NCBI GenBank assembly: GCA_024699355.1
Contig: JAILPR010000009.1
Coordinates: forward strand, 1-37,873
Reading direction: 5' to 3'
Source of the DNA: Lachnospiraceae bacterium
GTDB taxonomy: Bacteria; Bacillota; Clostridia; Lachnospirales; Lachnospiraceae
Length of the DNA stretch: 37,873 bases
Below, piece by piece: positions 24,970 through 32,960 of this stretch (the first letter of the stretch is position 1; each line of letters begins with the position of its first letter). The notes under the pieces are model-generated. The model was not told the DNA's origin, ran no database searches, and saw nothing but the letters and a program-made list of their open reading frames with translations. A program made the position numbers and the translations under genes.

Positions 24970-26244
24970 TTAGAAGCCCAGCTTATGATAGATCTCAAAC
25001 TGATCCAGTGTTGCAAAATAATCCTTTGGTGTCTCGGCTCTGCGGATCAGTTCTACGCTTCCGTCCTCTTTTAACAGGAGTTCTGCGCATTTTAATTTGC
25101 CGTTATAGTTATAGCCCATTGCATAACCATGAGCGCCTGCATCATGGATGTATAAGTAATCACCCATCTCGATCTTCGGCAACTGACGGTCGATCGCAAA
25201 TTTATCATTGTTCTCGCAAAGAGATCCGGTCACATCATAGGTGTGATCCAGCGGAGCATCCTCTTTCCCGAGTACCGTGATGTGATGATATGCGCCATAC
25301 ATTGCCGGACGCATCAGATTTACGGCACAGGCATCAACACCGATGTATTCCTTGTGTGTATGCTTCTCATGAATCGCCTTTGTCACAAGACTTCCGTACG
25401 GTGCGAGCATAAAACGGCCCATCTCCGTATAGATCGCGACATCGCCCATGCCTGCCGGAACCAGGATCTCTTCATAGACCTTACGTACCCCTTCACCGAT
25501 GACACAGATATCATTTGCTTCCTGCTCCGGGCGATATGGTACACCGACACCACCGGAAAGATTGATAAAAGTGATCTTTACGCCGGTCTCTTTCTGCAGT
25601 TTTACCGCAAGTTCAAACAGTTCTCCCGCAAGTTTCGGATAATATTCATTGGTCACGGTATTGCTTGCCAGAAATGCATGCATACCGAAGTTTTTAACGC
25701 CTTTGCTCTTTAAGATACGATATGCTTCAAACATCTGCTCTGTCGTCATACCGTACTTTGCATCCCCCGGATTGTCCATGATGCCGTTACTCATCGTAAA
25801 GACACCGCCCGGATTATATCTGCAGCTCATCGTCTCGGGAAGCTTTCCGCCGCAGGCTTCTTCACAGAAATCAATGTGTGTAATATCATCCAGATTAATG
25901 ATCGCACCAAGTTCGTTCGCATAGGTATACTCTTCTGCAGGTGTATCATTGGAAGAAAACATGATCTTCTCTCCCGGAAGACCAAGTGCCTTGCTTAACA
26001 TCAGCTCTGTCATGGAAGAGCAATCCGTACCGCAGCCATACTCTGATAAGATCTGGATCAGACGCGGATTCGGAGTCGCTTTTACGGCAAAATACTCACG
26101 GAATCCTTTGTTCCAGGAAAACGCTTCCTGTACAGCCTTGGCATTTTCGCGAATGCCTTTTTCATCATATACATAAAACGGTGTCGGATAGGTCTTTGCA
26201 ATCTCTTCGATCTTCGCTTTCGTTACACATACTGGTTTTTTCAA
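24970..26244 (-). CDS. lysA: Diaminopimelate decarboxylase
   Basis: PLP enzyme of fold III that converts meso-diaminopimelate to L-lysine, the last step of lysine synthesis. 424 residues. The PLP lysine is Lys55 in YFAVKATPNP; the glycine-rich phosphate loop is LSGGVGVPYRPEQ; the active-site Cys donated across the dimer is in GSLCENNDKFA; and GDYLYIHDAGAHGYAMGYNYNG is the typical end. The start is a TTG at 26244, supported by GAGGAG six bases upstream and by the family-like N-terminus. It has its own promoter with a 68-nt leader, too short for a lysine riboswitch. Gene order does not link it to other lysine genes. The form here is the DapDC variant common in Clostridia and Bacteroides. Confidence 0.95.
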   Translation of the reverse strand: MKKPVCVTKAKIEEIAKTYPTPFYVYDEKGIRENAKAVQEAFSWNKGFREYFAVKATPNPRLIQILSEYGCGTDCSSMTELMLSKALGLPGEKIMFSSNDTPAEEYTYANELGAIINLDDITHIDFCEEACGGKLPETMSCRYNPGGVFTMSNGIMDNPGDAKYGMTTEQMFEAYRILKSKGVKNFGMHAFLASNTVTNEYYPKLAGELFELAVKLQKETGVKITFINLSGGVGVPYRPEQEANDICVIGEGVRKVYEEILVPAGMGDVAIYTEMGRFMLAPYGSLVTKAIHEKHTHKEYIGVDACAVNLMRPAMYGAYHHITVLGKEDAPLDHTYDVTGSLCENNDKFAIDRQLPKIEMGDYLYIHDAGAHGYAMGYNYNGKLKCAELLLKEDGSVELIRRAETPKDYFATLDQFEIYHKLGF

Positions 26245-26318
26245 ACTGTTCTCCTCAACTTTCTATTCTCTCGCAGTCTCACACTTTATCACGGTACAAG
26301 GTGAAACCGTTAGAAAAA

Positions 26319-26347
26319 ACTATAAAATGTCATGCGCGATCTGTCAA
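26319..26347 (-). promoter_or_regulatory. Sigma-A promoter of lysA
   Basis: On the minus strand a perfect TTGACA (26347-26342), 17 bp, TATAGT (26324-26319). It starts only 2 bp after the third tandem terminator. Predicted start near 26312. Confidence 0.8.
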
Positions 26348-26349
26348 GT

Positions 26350-26379
26350 AAAAAGCGTAGCGCGCAATCGTACAGCTTT
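26350..26379 (-). terminator. Tandem terminator 3 (weakest) between oppA and lysA
   Basis: On the minus strand AAAGC..GCTTTTT with an inner GTA/TAC pairing and a bulged T. It is the divergent third copy of a 36-bp unit. The T-tract ends beside the lysA -35 box. Confidence 0.55.
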
Positions 26380-26386
26380 CCCATCC

Positions 26387-26415
26387 AAAAAAGCCGTGTG
26401 CAATCGTACAGCTTT
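26387..26415 (-). terminator. Tandem terminator 2 between oppA and lysA
   Basis: On the minus strand AAAGCTGT, a 10-nt loop, ACGGCTTT with one GU pair, followed by TTT. It is the second 36-bp unit. Confidence 0.7.
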
Positions 26416-26421
26416 CCCATC

Positions 26422-26455
26422 AAAAAGAGCCGTGTGCAATCGCACACGACTCTTT
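26422..26455 (-). terminator. Tandem terminator 1, main oppA terminator
   Basis: On the minus strand AAAGAGTCGTGTGC, loop GATT, GCACACGGCTCTTTTT: a 14-bp stem with a single T-G wobble. It lies 31 bp after the oppA stop. Confidence 0.92.
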
Positions 26456-26485
26456 CGACGTTCATGATCAATTCAATAGAACAGA

Positions 26486-28318
26486 TTATTCTCTACCAAA
26501 CTGGCAATCGTTGTTACCGGATGCAGCGGTCCACATCTCAAGCATGTTGATCGGATCGTTGAAATCTGCTAACCAACCTTCACGAGCGAAGTCGAAGTTA
26601 CCTGCTTTACGATCATCCAGGAATACGTTCCACTCTTCGGAAGTAATGGTCATTTCGATACCAAGCTCAGCGAAATCCTGCTGCATAGCTTCTGCAACTT
26701 TGATATGGCCTGTACCATCGTTGGTCAGGTAATTTAAGGAGATCGGAGTAGACTCGGAAAGCATACCGTTCTCATCAAACTCATAACCAGCCATCTCAAG
26801 AAGGATTCTTGCATCTTCTACACATTCTGCAGAATAAGAATCTGTGAAGTAACCTGTTGTATCAGCATTCGGATAAGTATAAGCGTCATCGTTGGTCTTG
26901 AATACACCACCGTTACCATCTAACATACCTGCCGGAATGAATGCAGTAGCAACTTCCTGACCTGTCTGGCCGATGTTCTGTACGATGTAATCACGATCGA
27001 TCAACAGTGTCAGTGCAATTCTCATCAGAGCAGCCTGTGTAGCAGTCTTGCCTGCAAACAGCTCACTGTTTACGTTGAATGCTGCATAGTAAGTACCCAG
27101 GTTCGGAACGATGTAGAACTCAGAGTTCTCAAGCAGAGATGCAATCGCATCTGTCGGAACGGAATCGATGAAGTCAACATCACCTGCGTTGTAAGCAGAG
27201 AAGATTGCAGTATCATCTGCACTCAGCATGAAGTGAAGCTCATCAACAGTTACGTTCTCAGCATCATAGTAGTACGGATTCTTTACATAAACCATAGACT
27301 CATCATGGGTCCACTCTTTCAGAACATAAGCACCGGAAGATACGAAACCTGCTTCCTGGCACCATGCACCCGGGTTAGCTTCCCAATCAGCTGCAGATTC
27401 AACAGCTGCCTGCTGAACCGGATAGAATGCCGGGAAAGCCATCAGGTCAAGGAAGTATGCACAAGGAGCACCCAGAGTTACAGTTAAGGTATGATCATCA
27501 TCAGCAACAACGTTTACTTCGCCGTTTGCATCTTTGATGTTATCAAACATATAAGCATAGTCAGCTGCAGTCTCATCAGCTGCTGCTCTCTTCCAGCTGT
27601 AAACGATATCGTTTGCTGTCAGATCAGAGCCATCAGACCACTTTAAGCCTTCCTTCATGGTGATGGTGTAAACCAGACCATCATCAGATACAGTGTAGGA
27701 ATCAGCAAGTGCCGGCTGAAGTTCGCCGTTTGCATCATAGGTGTACAGACCTGCAAAAGAGTTTACTGCAAGGCATGCACCATCTACAGAGCTGTTCAGA
27801 GCCGGATCAAGCTTTGCCGGTTCAGAAGCAAGGTTAGCGTTCAGAACGCCACCTTCAACGCCTTCAGCGTACATAAAGTACTTGAAGCCGTACAGGTTGG
27901 AGTAGATGTTAGAGATTCCATCTCTTAACATATAAATATCATTGTAATAGTAGATCGGAAGAACCGCACCTGTAGCCATCAGGATATCCTCTGCCTGATG
28001 CATCAGTGCTTCACGGTTTGCATAATCTGTTTCAGACTTGATCTGAGAGATCAGAGACTCATACTCTGTCCAATCCGGAGCTGCTTCATTGTAAGAAGCT
28101 CCCTGTAAAGAATTTGCAAGCTCTACAAGGCCTGCTACGCTCTCGCTAACCTCTGCGGTAGCTTCTGCGCCTTCTTCAGTAGCTGCTGCGTCATCTGCGA
28201 CTACAGCTTCTTCTGCGCTTTGTGTTTCGCCTGTTGCAGAGTTCATGGTCTGACCACAGCCGGCCAGAGTAGTCATGACAAGTGCAAGAGAAAGAAACAT
28301 TGCTGTTGCTTTTTTCAT
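26486..28318 (-). CDS. oppA: Oligopeptide-binding lipoprotein OppA with circularly permuted order
   Basis: Captures peptides for the OppBCDF importer. 610 residues, SBP_bac_5 family. Signal peptide with lipobox L-A-G-C (Cys21) and an acidic Ala/Glu linker to about residue 60. In normal OppA the chain starts with the N-terminal lobe (LN..L.SEP..LDP) and ends with DALI..AK.E.D...R..L...AE.IL....P+.PIYYY.... Here that closing segment is at the front: WTEYESLISQIKSETDYANR, EALMHQAEDILMATGAVLPI and YYYNDIYMLRDGISNIYSNL (83-142), followed by VLNANLASEPAKLDPALN (158-175), the usual start. The protein ends at GNNDCQFGRE, just where the moved segment would begin. Nothing is duplicated. ATAAGGAGGTAAAGTT precedes the ATG. 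Last gene of the opp operon, before triple terminators. Confidence 0.9.
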   Translation of the reverse strand: MKKATAMFLSLALVMTTLAGCGQTMNSATGETQSAEEAVVADDAAATEEGAEATAEVSESVAGLVELANSLQGASYNEAAPDWTEYESLISQIKSETDYANREALMHQAEDILMATGAVLPIYYYNDIYMLRDGISNIYSNLYGFKYFMYAEGVEGGVLNANLASEPAKLDPALNSSVDGACLAVNSFAGLYTYDANGELQPALADSYTVSDDGLVYTITMKEGLKWSDGSDLTANDIVYSWKRAAADETAADYAYMFDNIKDANGEVNVVADDDHTLTVTLGAPCAYFLDLMAFPAFYPVQQAAVESAADWEANPGAWCQEAGFVSSGAYVLKEWTHDESMVYVKNPYYYDAENVTVDELHFMLSADDTAIFSAYNAGDVDFIDSVPTDAIASLLENSEFYIVPNLGTYYAAFNVNSELFAGKTATQAALMRIALTLLIDRDYIVQNIGQTGQEVATAFIPAGMLDGNGGVFKTNDDAYTYPNADTTGYFTDSYSAECVEDARILLEMAGYEFDENGMLSESTPISLNYLTNDGTGHIKVAEAMQQDFAELGIEMTITSEEWNVFLDDRKAGNFDFAREGWLADFNDPINMLEMWTAASGNNDCQFGRE

Positions 28319-28454
28319 AACTTTACCTCCTTATAAATTTGCCTTTCGGCTCTATATTCGACAGACCACGAAGTTATGTGCATGATCTGCCATGATAACG
28401 CATCCCTATGATACGATACCAATCAGTAAATAGATTGTAGTACTTCCTCGAAAT

Positions 28455-28473
28455 CGTAAGCCTGCCGCTTACG
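28455..28473 (-). promoter_or_regulatory. Stem-loop in the oppF-oppA gap
   Basis: On the minus strand CGTAAGC, loop GGCAG, GCTTACG: a perfect 7-bp stem, 28 bp after the oppF stop, without a T-run. In many operons such stems protect upstream mRNA ends or set unequal expression of the binding protein. No clear promoter is seen in the remaining 130 bp before oppA. Confidence 0.45.
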
Positions 28474-28500
28474 GATGTTACCTCTAAACATGCAGTCTGC

Positions 28501-29466
28501 TTATCTGTTAAAGCAAGCTACTTTATGTCCGTTTCCACGATCCTCAAGTGACGGACACTCCTGTGCACAACGCTCTGTCGCATACGGACATCTGGTACGG
28601 AATGCGCAACCGGACGGCATATGCAGCGGACTCGGGATCTCTCCCTGAAGAATGATACGCTGCTTGGACTTTGCGATCTTCGGATCCGGGATCGGCACTG
28701 CACTAAGCAAAGATTCCGAATACGGATGCATCGGATGATCATACAGTTCATCCGCATCAGCGATCTCAACGATCTTCCCCAGATACATTACCGCGATACG
28801 ATTGGAAATATGATGAACCACGAGCAGGTCATGTGCGATAAACAGATACGCAACACCCAGCTTTTCCTGCAGTTCTTCAAACATATTAATCACCTGTGCC
28901 TGAATGGAAACATCCAATGCGGAAACAGGCTCATCACAAACGATAAATTTCGGATCTACGGCCAACGCTCTCGCAATACCGATACGCTGTCTCTGACCGC
29001 CGGAGAATTCATGCGCATAACGTGTTGCATGCTCTGCGTTCAGACCAACCGTTTCCATTAACGAAAGAATCTTTTCACGGCGATCTGCTTTGGTCGTATA
29101 TAAGTGGTGAACATCCAGCGGTTCACCGATGATATCTTCTACTGTCATTCTCGGATTCAGAGATGAATACGGATCCTGGAATACCATCTGCATCTCTTTA
29201 CGAAGTTCCGGCATATTCTTTTCGGTCACCAGTTCTCCGTTAAATCTAAACTCACCGGAAGTCGGCTTATACAGATGTAACAGGGTACGACCTACTGTTG
29301 TCTTACCGCATCCGGACTCTCCTACCAGACCAAGTGTCTCTCCCGGCTTAATGTCAAAAGATACACCATCTACAGCTTTTAAAGTCAAAGACTTTCCAAA
29401 GCCGCCCTTTACGGGAAAGTATTCTTTTAAATCCTTGACTTCCACAAGGTTCTTTACTTCAGACAT
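28501..29466 (-). CDS. oppF: Oligopeptide ABC transporter ATP-binding protein OppF
   Basis: One of the two ATPases of the peptide importer. 321 residues from the ATG at 29466, which has GGAGAGGTTTAAA upstream and lies one base after the oppD stop. Walker A GESGCGKTT, signature FSGGQRQR, Walker B FIVCDEPVSALDVS, and the switch His in FIAHDLLVV are intact. The C-terminal oligopeptide-type extension carries the cysteine series CAFRTRCPYATERC, known in related Dpp/Opp ATPases to hold an iron-sulfur cluster. A longer frame upstream (to 29487) overlaps oppD and is not preferred. Confidence 0.95.
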   Translation of the reverse strand: MSEVKNLVEVKDLKEYFPVKGGFGKSLTLKAVDGVSFDIKPGETLGLVGESGCGKTTVGRTLLHLYKPTSGEFRFNGELVTEKNMPELRKEMQMVFQDPYSSLNPRMTVEDIIGEPLDVHHLYTTKADRREKILSLMETVGLNAEHATRYAHEFSGGQRQRIGIARALAVDPKFIVCDEPVSALDVSIQAQVINMFEELQEKLGVAYLFIAHDLLVVHHISNRIAVMYLGKIVEIADADELYDHPMHPYSESLLSAVPIPDPKIAKSKQRIILQGEIPSPLHMPSGCAFRTRCPYATERCAQECPSLEDRGNGHKVACFNR

Positions 29467-29467
29467 T

Positions 29468-30463
29468 TTAAACCTCTCCAGCAGCACTCAGCTGTTTCTT
29501 TACATTCATCCAGCAGGAAGCATAATGGCCTTCACCAACAAGTTCTTCCTGCGGCTTTTCTTCCAAACAGATCTTTAACGCCTCATCACAGCGTGTGCAG
29601 AAGGCACATCCTGCAGGCATATTCAGCAGATTGATCGGTGTTCCGCCGATCGGGATCAGCTTTTCTTTCATGTTGGAAGCATTCGGGATGGACCGAAGCA
29701 ATCCCTTGGTATATTCATGCGCCGGATGATAGAAAATATCCTCTGCATTGCCTCTCTCGCATACACGACCACCGTACATGACGATGATCTCATCGCACAT
29801 ACCTGCGATAACACCCAGATCATGTGTAACCAGAATGATCGCCATACCGAGCTTTTTCTGCAGATCCTGCATTAATTCCAGAATCTGTGCCTGAATGGTA
29901 ACATCCAGCGCAGTTGTCGGTTCATCTGCGATCAGAATATCCGGTTCGGAAGCAAGCGCCATGGCGATCATGACACGCTGACGCATACCGCCTGATAATT
30001 CATGCGGATACTGTTTTAAACGCTTCTCCGGCTCATTCACGCCAACCAGCTCCAGCATTTCTTTGGCACGATCAAAAGCCTGTTCTTTATTACGATCCGT
30101 ATGAAGCAGAATTGCTTCCATCAACTGATTGCCGATCGTGAACGTCGGATTCAGACTGGTCATCGGATCCTGGAAAATGATACTGCAGCATTTTCCACGG
30201 AAGCCACGCATCTGCGCAGCATTGTAATTCAAAATATTTTCGCCCTTATACAGGATCTCACCGTCGATGACCTTACCGGAGCCTGCCAGGATCTGCATAA
30301 TGGAATATGCCGTAACGGATTTACCGGAACCGGATTCACCAACGATACCAAGGATCTTACCTGCTTCCAGGTTAAAGGAAACACCGTTGACGGCTTTCAC
30401 TTCACCGGAATCGGTAAAAAATGATGTATGTAAATTTTTTACTTCTAGAATTTTCTCACTCAT
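29468..30463 (-). CDS. oppD: Oligopeptide ABC transporter ATP-binding protein OppD
   Basis: Partner ATPase of OppF. 331 residues. Walker A GESGSGKSV (near 39), Q-loop IIFQDPMTSLNPTF, signature LSGGMRQR, Walker B ILIADEPTTALDVT and switch His in LVTHDLGVIAG. The C-terminal extension has the Cys set GCAFCTRCDEALKIC, which in this family can bind an Fe-S cluster. ATG at 30463, 46 bp after oppC. The stop is one base before the oppF start, so the two are likely translated together, giving the expected 1:1 ratio. Confidence 0.95.
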   Translation of the reverse strand: MSEKILEVKNLHTSFFTDSGEVKAVNGVSFNLEAGKILGIVGESGSGKSVTAYSIMQILAGSGKVIDGEILYKGENILNYNAAQMRGFRGKCCSIIFQDPMTSLNPTFTIGNQLMEAILLHTDRNKEQAFDRAKEMLELVGVNEPEKRLKQYPHELSGGMRQRVMIAMALASEPDILIADEPTTALDVTIQAQILELMQDLQKKLGMAIILVTHDLGVIAGMCDEIIVMYGGRVCERGNAEDIFYHPAHEYTKGLLRSIPNASNMKEKLIPIGGTPINLLNMPAGCAFCTRCDEALKICLEEKPQEELVGEGHYASCWMNVKKQLSAAGEV

Positions 30464-30509
30464 GTTTCTGATACCCTTCGCGTCTTAGGATGATAACTGT
30501 TTCTTCCTA

Positions 30510-31580
30510 TTATTTCTTCAGCTTCGGATCAAGTGCATCACGCAAACCGTCACCAAGCAGATTCAATGCCAATACGATCAGGCAGATCATCATTGCCGGG
30601 AATAACAGTTTGTACGGATAGCTCTGCAGACCCTGTCTTGCATTATTTGCCAAAGAACCAAGCGATGGCATCGGCGCTGCAACACCAAGACCGATGAAGC
30701 TCAGGAAACTCTCGGTAAAGATAGCGCTCGGAATCTGAAGTGCTGTTGTGATAATGATAACGCTCAGGCAGTTCGGTAAAATATGCTTCCAGATGATTCG
30801 TTTCGGCTTTGCGCCAATGGACTTTGCAGCCAATACGTATTCGTTCTCTTTTACGGAGAGGATCTGACCACGTACCAGACGTGCCATACCAACCCAGTAT
30901 AACAGACCGAATACAATGAAAATGGAAACCATATTGGTACCAAGCTTTGCAATGATACCTGTTGAATCATTCAATAACTCTTTGAGTACAACGGAAAGCA
31001 AAATAATAACCAGCATATCCGGGAGGGAATAAATAATATCGACGATACGCATCATGATCAGGTCCGTTCGTCCGCCTGCATAACCGGAAATACTACCATA
31101 TAACACACCAATGACCAAAACGATCAGACTGGCGAATAAACCAACGGAAAGAGAAACTCTGGTTCCGTAGATCACACGGATAAAATAGTCACGGCTCAGC
31201 TCATCGGTTCCCATGATATGCGGGAACAGCTTAATGCCGGTCTCTTCCATAAACGCAAGCTCGTTCTCCGAATACTGGAACGGTCCAAGATTCATGGCGG
31301 TCTTATCCCTCATCCCGTTTACCTTCAGGATTTCGGAATAACCGTACGGAACGACAAGCGGTCCGATCGTAATCAATAAAATAATAAGTACAAGTACAAC
31401 AATACTGAAAACTGCCAACGGATTCTTAAAGAGCTTCTTCATACTGTCCTTAAAAAAGGTCGTTGATTCGCTCATGACATCCTGCTGCTTCTTTTCCTCA
31501 TCAGTTGCCTTTTCAAATTTGGAAAGGTCAATCTGCATGCTCAGCGGATTCTTCTTTGGCATCATATCTACATCACTCAT
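30510..31580 (-). CDS. oppC: Oligopeptide ABC transporter permease OppC
   Basis: Second permease of the importer. 356 residues with an N-terminal cytoplasmic stretch of about 55 residues (KKNPLSMQIDLSKFEKATDEE) before the first membrane helix (AVFSIVVLVLIILLITIGPLVV). A large extracellular loop follows (near FPHIMGTDELSRDYFIRVIYG, the typical GTDxxGRD-like site), and the ATPase-docking EAA motif is KSIGAKPKRIIWKHILPN. The C-terminus LNLLGDGLRDALDPKLKK is standard for OppC/DppC. The extracellular loop between helix 1 and 2 is longer than in many homologues. ATG at 31580, 15 bp after oppB. Confidence 0.95.
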   Translation of the reverse strand: MSDVDMMPKKNPLSMQIDLSKFEKATDEEKKQQDVMSESTTFFKDSMKKLFKNPLAVFSIVVLVLIILLITIGPLVVPYGYSEILKVNGMRDKTAMNLGPFQYSENELAFMEETGIKLFPHIMGTDELSRDYFIRVIYGTRVSLSVGLFASLIVLVIGVLYGSISGYAGGRTDLIMMRIVDIIYSLPDMLVIILLSVVLKELLNDSTGIIAKLGTNMVSIFIVFGLLYWVGMARLVRGQILSVKENEYVLAAKSIGAKPKRIIWKHILPNCLSVIIITTALQIPSAIFTESFLSFIGLGVAAPMPSLGSLANNARQGLQSYPYKLLFPAMMICLIVLALNLLGDGLRDALDPKLKK

Positions 31581-31595
31581 TTTAAAAAGTTCTCC

Positions 31596-32507
31596 TTAGT
31601 CAAACGTAATTCTCGGATCTACCATCTTATAGATCAGGTCACTGATGAGGTTCATGGTTACCATCAGGACTGCAAGGAAGATGGTCGTACCCATGATCAT
31701 CGGATAATCTCTGTTGTTAATACCGGTAACGAATTTAGATCCCAATCCGCCGACTGTGAAGATACTCTCTACTACCATGGAACCGGTCAAAATGGATGCA
31801 AGCATCGGTCCGACATAAGTGATAACAGGAATCAGCGCATTACGAAGTGCATGCTTAAAGATCACTTTTGTGGGAGCAACACCCTTTGCCTTGGCAGTAC
31901 GGACATAATCCTGTCCCAGTACCTCAAGCATACTGGTCTTGGTCAGACGGGTAATGTATGCCATCGGATACATAGACAATGCCAGTACCGGCAACAGATA
32001 GTTGCTGTTCTCTGTGGACCAGACCTGAATCCAGCCAAGTTTGATACAGAATACATATAATAATAAAGTAGCCAATACGAAACTCGGCACCGCCGTCATC
32101 AATGTGGAAATAAACACGATGAATCGATCTGCCCAGGTGTTTCTGTATAACGCTGCGATCGATCCCAGAACAATACCTGTCAGGATCGCCAGTGCAGCTG
32201 CCATACCACCGATGGTTGCCGAAACTTTGAACGAGCCAAAAATAGTCTCTGCAATATCACGACCGGTCTTGGTCGAAATACCCATATCACCATGAACTAA
32301 ACCCTTCACATAAATAATGTACTGTTCCGGAAGCGGCTTATCCAGGTTATAACGCTTCTCCAACGCTGCTTTTACTTCCGGAGAAGAAGCTTTTTCCGAG
32401 TTGAACGGACCACCCGGAACCGCATTCATGGTAAAGAATGTGATGATCGTAATGATCACGATCGTGAAAAATGCTAACAGAACTCTTTTGACAACATATC
32501 TGCCCAT
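31596..32507 (-). CDS. oppB: Oligopeptide ABC transporter permease OppB
   Basis: First permease and first gene of the opp operon. 303 residues with six hydrophobic segments. N-terminus MGRYVVKRVLLAFFTIVIIT and the loop FGSFKVSATIGG are typical; the EAA docking motif is AKAKGVAPTKVIFKHALRN; and the end, DLIYKMVDPRITFD, matches the family. Upstream are a near-consensus promoter and a long leader. Order oppB-C-D-F-A, with the binding protein last, is common in Clostridia. Confidence 0.95.
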   Translation of the reverse strand: MGRYVVKRVLLAFFTIVIITIITFFTMNAVPGGPFNSEKASSPEVKAALEKRYNLDKPLPEQYIIYVKGLVHGDMGISTKTGRDIAETIFGSFKVSATIGGMAAALAILTGIVLGSIAALYRNTWADRFIVFISTLMTAVPSFVLATLLLYVFCIKLGWIQVWSTENSNYLLPVLALSMYPMAYITRLTKTSMLEVLGQDYVRTAKAKGVAPTKVIFKHALRNALIPVITYVGPMLASILTGSMVVESIFTVGGLGSKFVTGINNRDYPMIMGTTIFLAVLMVTMNLISDLIYKMVDPRITFD

Positions 32508-32960
32508 ACTACTTTGCTCCTGTACTACGAATATTTTGAAGCGTTACGCTTCGATGATCCATAACCAACCACGGATCAATTACTGCATCTTATAACCGTA
32601 AATTATATCGCTTTAAATCACTAAAGCATAAAAAAAATGAGATGAACGAACCGTCACCCCATCGTGCCTGCAAAATTATGCGATTAACAAGTAACAGCAT
32701 GAAATGTATTCTAATAATTTTACGGGCAACTGTCAAGGCACGTTTCACGTTGATTTTTCGCGCTTTATGCAGTATTTATTCACACTTTATTCAGCTAAAA
32801 TTGCATAACAAAGGGAAACCGATGTGTTTTTATACAGTTTCCATGCATAAAAATTGATATTTATTCATTTTTAAAAATTATCAATTTTTACGCAATTCTT
32901 CCCATTAGATCAAATTATTGCTCTTAAATACGATGATAAGTGCATTTATTTCAATCATGC
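32508..32960. other. 453-bp AT-rich gap before the opp operon: leader, promoter and possible regulator sites
   Basis: No credible gene. It holds the opp promoter (32708-32736), a 200-nt leader with two stems (GAAGCG-TTA-CGCTTC at 32538-32552; GCTTTA/TAAAGC near 32610-32630), and upstream of the promoter repeated TGAATAAA elements (minus strand; at about 32768-32782, 32784-32793 and 32858-32867), one resembling an ARG-box half (TGAATAAATACTGCA). An 11-bp AT inverted repeat AAAAATTGATA/TATCAATTTTT (32849-32889) is the only candidate terminator for ung. The ARG-box reading is weak. Confidence 0.5.
32708..32736 (-). promoter_or_regulatory. oppB: Near-consensus sigma-A promoter of the opp operon
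   Basis: On the minus strand a perfect TTGACA (32736-32731), 17 bp, TAGAAT (32713-32708). Predicted start near 32701, giving a leader of about 195 nt before the oppB ATG. Confidence 0.9.

Larger units (their letters stand above)
26351..26455 (-). repeat. 36-bp tandem repeat carrying three terminators
   Basis: The string GCAATCG occurs at 26364, 26400 and 26436, so the period is exactly 36 bp. The 22-base stretch after the first two is almost identical (..TACAGCTTTCCCATC..), while the third copy diverges into the perfect stem of terminator 1. Each unit gives one hairpin with a T-tract on the minus strand. Confidence 0.85.

Noticed and set aside
26245-26318. Lysine riboswitch before lysA
   Set aside because: The leader from the predicted start is about 68 nt, far shorter than a lysine riboswitch, and shows no matching motifs.
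26351-26455. CRISPR array
   Set aside because: The 36-bp period matches a CRISPR repeat length, but the copies are contiguous with no spacers and form terminators; no cas genes are present.
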